DNA of 64,000 nucleotides from Bradyrhizobium sp. ISRA430. Lineage in GTDB: Bacteria > Pseudomonadota > Alphaproteobacteria > Rhizobiales > Xanthobacteraceae. The stretch spans positions 496,001-560,000 of the forward strand of contig NZ_CP094516.1 of assembly GCF_029909975.1 (NCBI RefSeq), read 5' to 3'. Positions within the stretch are counted from its first letter, which is position 1; every line of letters begins with the position of its first letter. Made by a program: the position numbers and the translations under genes. The notes under the pieces are model-generated. The model had not been told where the DNA came from and searched no databases. It saw only the letters and a program-made list of their open reading frames with translations. Below, piece after piece: positions 61,166 through 64,000 of the stretch.

Positions 61166-61933
61166 ATGCGAGCAGACATGTCCGGCGAACCGACCAAACC
61201 GCGCGGCCGCGAAGCTGCCTCGGCGAAAGATGAGAGAAGCGACGGGCTACCGCAGGCGCAAACGTCAACAGCAGACGATATCGCCGCCTTCGTCGCCAAG
61301 GCCCGCGCCACGTCCCCGCATGCGCCCGGCGCGAAGGGCCGGTTGATCTTCGCGCTGGATGCGACGATGAGCCGGCAGCCGACCTGGGACATGGCCTGCG
61401 CGCTCCAGGCGGACATGTTCCGCGAGGCGGCGGCGCTCGGCAGCCTGGACATCCGGCTCGTCTACTATCGTGGCTTCAACGAGTGCCGCGCGACCGGCTG
61501 GATTTCGGACAGCACCAAACTTGCCACGCTGATGAGCAGGATCGATTGCCGCGGTGGCGACACCCAGATCGGCAAGGTGCTGAGCGAGGCCCGGCGCGAG
61601 GCGGTCGCTTCCGGCGTGCGCGCGGTGGTTTTCGTCGGCGATGCCATGGAGGAGAAGGTCGACGAGCTCTGCGCCAAAGCCGGCGAACTCGGTATGCTCA
61701 AGGTGCCTGTCTTCCTGTTTCAGGAGGGCCATGACGCAGTGGCTGAACAGGCGTTTCGCGAGATCGCGCGCCTGACCGGCGGTGCCTGGTGCCGGTTCGA
61801 TCCTGGCGCGGCGACGCAATTGCGCGACCTCCTGCGCGCCGCCGCCGCCTATGCCGCCGGCGGCCGCGATGCACTGTTGAAGTTATCGAAGACAACGAGC
61901 GGCGCGGCCCTGCTGATCGGCCAGATGAGGTAG
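61166..61933 (+). CDS. VWA-like protein
   Basis: The 255-aa product (start ATG at 61166; Met 5 is an alternative) has a von Willebrand A-type fold: the MIDAS-like FALDATMSRQPTW with D-x-T-x-S, the strand LVYYRGFNECR, the block CRGGDTQIGKVLSEARREA and the strand AVVFVGDAME. The acid/Thr residues of a metal-ion adhesion site are thus present, though spaced unusually. It is probably cytosolic, as no signal is seen. It is followed by the J-domain gene 99 bases on, a pairing seen in rhizobia. Confidence 0.75.
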   Translation: MRADMSGEPTKPRGREAASAKDERSDGLPQAQTSTADDIAAFVAKARATSPHAPGAKGRLIFALDATMSRQPTWDMACALQADMFREAAALGSLDIRLVYYRGFNECRATGWISDSTKLATLMSRIDCRGGDTQIGKVLSEARREAVASGVRAVVFVGDAMEEKVDELCAKAGELGMLKVPVFLFQEGHDAVAEQAFREIARLTGGAWCRFDPGAATQLRDLLRAAAAYAAGGRDALLKLSKTTSGAALLIGQMR

Positions 61934-62032
61934 CCGGACGTTCCGGCGAACGAACGTCTCGTGTCGTCGCCGGTTGCGGACACGCGGAAAGACCGCAATG
62001 CATTTTGCCGACAGGGCGATTATATTCGGGCC

Positions 62033-62761
62033 ATGCCGACCCTGATCGCTGGCGCTGTTGCCGTCATCACTTTGTATCTGCTGCTCCAGATGTTCCGCGC
62101 GGCCAATCCGGCGGTGCTGGCGCGTGCCATCAAGATCGGCGGCGGCGTGGTGGCGCTGGCGGTCGCAGCATTCACGGGCATCAGGGGCGAGCTTGCGGTG
62201 GCGATCCCGCTCGGCATTTTCGGCGCCGGGCTGCTTGGCTGGACCCCGCTCGCGAACACTGGTTTTGGTAATATTGGCGGGCTGTTCGGCGGCGGCGCGA
62301 CGCGCGCGTCCGGCCAAAGTTCACGTGTGCGCTCGCAGTTTCTGGATATGCAGCTCGATCACGACAGCGGCCAGCTCACGGGCCAGATCGTTGCCGGGCC
62401 GAACGCCGGGCGCAGTCTCGGGGAGTTCGATCTCGCTGCGCTGCTCGCGATGGCCCCAGAGTTCGACGCCGAGAGCGTGGCCTTACTTGAAAGCTATCTG
62501 GACCGCCGGTTTCCCGCTTGGCGTCAGAACGCGCAAGGCAATGCGACAGGGGGGCAGCGCCGCGCGGCGGCGGGCGGCAAAATGACGGCGGAGGAAGCCT
62601 ATCAGATCCTTGGCCTGCAGCCGGGCGCGGGGCGCGACGACATCAGCCGAGCCCACAAATCCCTCATGAAGAAACTGCATCCCGACCAGGGGGGCTCGAC
62701 GTACCTCGCTGCCCGTGTAAACGAGGCCAAGGATACTCTGCTTCGCACGCATAACGGCTAA
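62033..62761 (+). CDS. Membrane-anchored J-domain protein (DnaJ/Pam18-like)
   Basis: The ATG at 62033 gives 242 aa. Two or three membrane helices lie at about 2-20, 33-48 and 54-70, then a Gly-rich linker and an amphipathic region. A C-terminal J-domain (about 185-240) has the HPD motif in KLHPDQGGS. The J-domain at the C-terminus after membrane helices is the arrangement of mitochondrial Pam18/Tim14, which stimulates Hsp70 at the translocon. Here it probably recruits DnaK to the inner membrane; the target is unknown. Confidence 0.82.
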   Translation: MPTLIAGAVAVITLYLLLQMFRAANPAVLARAIKIGGGVVALAVAAFTGIRGELAVAIPLGIFGAGLLGWTPLANTGFGNIGGLFGGGATRASGQSSRVRSQFLDMQLDHDSGQLTGQIVAGPNAGRSLGEFDLAALLAMAPEFDAESVALLESYLDRRFPAWRQNAQGNATGGQRRAAAGGKMTAEEAYQILGLQPGAGRDDISRAHKSLMKKLHPDQGGSTYLAARVNEAKDTLLRTHNG

Positions 62762-62930
62762 CTCCGGCACCACGCTACAAACGCCCGTACCGCGTGAGCT
62801 CCGTTTGCTCCGTTTGCCGTCGCCTAATGCCCGCCGTTGTCGGCGTGGCCGATCCCTTGAGCAAAGTTTTAACCGTAAATCCTTGACGAGAGGTTGTTGC
62901 GGAACGGACTTCGGATCACGCCCCCGACAA

Positions 62931-62960
62931 AACGAAAATGCCCGCGGAAGGCGCGGGCAT
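62931..62960 (-). terminator. Rho-independent terminator of the SPOR-domain gene
   Basis: Read on the minus strand, ATGCCCGCG and CGCGGGCAT form a 9-bp stem with a short loop, followed by TTTCGTTTTG. It lies 24 bases past the stop of the gene at 62985. Confidence 0.8.
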
Positions 62961-62984
62961 TCGGATCGCAACAGCGGAAAAAAA

Positions 62985-64000
62985 TCAGTTGCGGACGGTG
63001 ATACAGGAGATGTCGGCGCGCTTCAGCGTGCGGCACACCGCTTCGGCCTGATCCCGCTCGAGCCCGGCAAAGCGGGCACGGTAGAGCTTGCGGTTGTCCT
63101 TGGCGACGACCTCGGTGAACGGATCGGCCTTGCTGAGCAGGCCGCGGGCCGAGCTGCGCGCAGCTTCGATGCGCTGCTGGGCTTCGTTCTCGCTCTCGAG
63201 CGCGCCGACCTGCACGATCCAGCCGCTGTGGGTGACCATCGGCCTGGTGGTGCTGCTCATCTGGATCGGCTGCGGCGCCGGATCGTTGGAAGCGACCTTC
63301 GGGGCTGGCGCGGGAGCGTTGGCGGCCGGGAGCACGCCGAGGATGCCGTTGCCGGTGCCAAAGCCCGGCGGCTGCGGCGGCAGTTCGGCGCGGGCCGGGG
63401 CCTCCGGCTTGCTGATGACTTCGGGCTTGTTGACGAGGTCCGCCCGCGCGACGACTGCGCCGGAGGTCTCGGCGACATCGGCACGCGGCTGAATGGTGTT
63501 GGTAACCGGCGGCGCGGCTTGCACCGGGGCGGCGGAGGCGACCTTCACTGGGCCGGCCTTCACTTGGACAGTCTTTACGCGGACCGGCTTCATCGGCTCG
63601 GAGGAGCCCGGGATGATCGACAACGGCTGGCTCGCGATCACGCCATTGGTAAGCGGGGCAGGCTCGATCCTGGCTTCGGCAGGCTTGGCCTCAGGCCGGG
63701 GCTGGGCCGGCGGCATCGCGGCCGTGGCGGCAGCAAGCGCCGACAGGCGCGAGGCTGGACGCGGCGCGGCCGCTTCGGAAGCAGGAGCGGCCGCGGCCTG
63801 GATCTGCGGAGCGGAGCGGGCCGGGGTCTCGGAGGCGTCGGCAATATCAGTGTCGGAGCTGGAGCCGTTGCGCTCGGTGATGGCGGCAACGGTGCGGGTA
63901 GCCGCCCCCTTATCGAGGTTCTCCGCGAGCAGGTTGCGCATGATGGCGTCACGCGAGCCGCCGCTGCGGCCGCCCAGGACCACGCCGATCAGGAAGCGGT
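62985..64000 (-). CDS. SPOR-domain protein, C-terminal part of a probable D-alanyl-D-alanine carboxypeptidase (5' end outside)
   Basis: The frame is open through the right edge (RFLIGVVLGGRSGGS), so the N-terminal part is missing; the GTG at 63983 is not a start. Visible are a helical segment with IMRNLLAENLDKGAA, a Pro/Ala-rich spacer of about 180 residues, and a C-terminal SPOR domain (about 75 residues: GWIVQVGALESENEAQQRIE through FAGLERDQAEAVCRTL). SPOR domains bind denuded peptidoglycan at the septum. The GGRSGGSRDAIM segment resembles the end of low-molecular-weight PBPs in rhizobia, which supports the carboxypeptidase call. Confidence 0.75.
   Translation of the reverse strand, partial: RFLIGVVLGGRSGGSRDAIMRNLLAENLDKGAATRTVAAITERNGSSSDTDIADASETPARSAPQIQAAAAPASEAAAPRPASRLSALAAATAAMPPAQPRPEAKPAEARIEPAPLTNGVIASQPLSIIPGSSEPMKPVRVKTVQVKAGPVKVASAAPVQAAPPVTNTIQPRADVAETSGAVVARADLVNKPEVISKPEAPARAELPPQPPGFGTGNGILGVLPAANAPAPAPKVASNDPAPQPIQMSSTTRPMVTHSGWIVQVGALESENEAQQRIEAARSSARGLLSKADPFTEVVAKDNRKLYRARFAGLERDQAEAVCRTLKRADISCITVRN

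Overview
The window is a chromosomal segment of a GC-rich alphaproteobacterium, most likely Bradyrhizobium or a close relative in the Nitrobacteraceae. The evidence is the MipZ and PanC neighbours, a LipB-type lipoate gene, DUF1489, DUF599 and SPOR-protein genes, and intergenic palindromic repeats of a kind I know from this family. The repeats include 28-bp inverted arms around a 'GCGAGCGCAGCGAAGCAATCC'-like core, and a 'GAGCATGATCCGGAAAAG' element. Gene density is high and most genes are complete. The first gene (NtrC-type regulator) and the last (SPOR-domain protein) run off the window.

Layout. 1-13.7 kb is ordinary chromosome: a two-component pair, an EamA-type permease, two hybrid histidine kinases, the biotin-containing acyl-CoA carboxylase subunit, oxaloacetate decarboxylase, acylphosphatase, a LysR regulator divergent from a tautomerase, and lipB. 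13.8-15 kb has a single-domain SpoA/FliN protein, tRNA-Leu(GAG) and a decayed integrase beside it. 15-40.8 kb is the most interesting block. It holds a secreted phosphoesterase, a complete but non-canonical type II secretion system (gspD plus a Sel1 protein on the minus strand; gspE-F-G-H-I-J-K-L-M and a GspN/C-like gene on the plus strand; a single-domain prepilin peptidase), and an operon of a parvulin-like isomerase with three HupE/UreJ-type membrane proteins. It continues with an exported PHP-superfamily protein, a small Tat-type secreted protein, a 2-oxoglutarate-oxygenase-like protein, a membrane/spermidine-synthase fusion and a TonB-dependent receptor. Together these look like an envelope module that exports metal-dependent phosphoesterases and takes up a metal or a phosphorus-containing ligand. 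That joint function is inference.

40.8-43.7 kb is a graveyard: a HigB-like toxin fragment, a broken DUF2182 gene next to an intact DUF1326 gene, and a peroxiredoxin fragment. 43.9-50.5 kb holds two adjacent polysaccharide deacetylases, mgtE, a small HTH regulator, an aldo/keto reductase and a TonB-like protein. 50.5-53.8 kb is a low-density accessory patch with small orphan genes. Some are frameshifted or cut by an 85-90 bp palindromic repeat, and one stretch can fold into a multi-hairpin RNA. 53.8-64 kb returns to core genes: DUF599, GST, YidB, DUF1489, panC, mipZ, an alpha/beta hydrolase, a VWA protein, a membrane-anchored J-domain protein and a SPOR protein.

No CRISPR array, rRNA, intact insertion sequence or complete prophage was seen.
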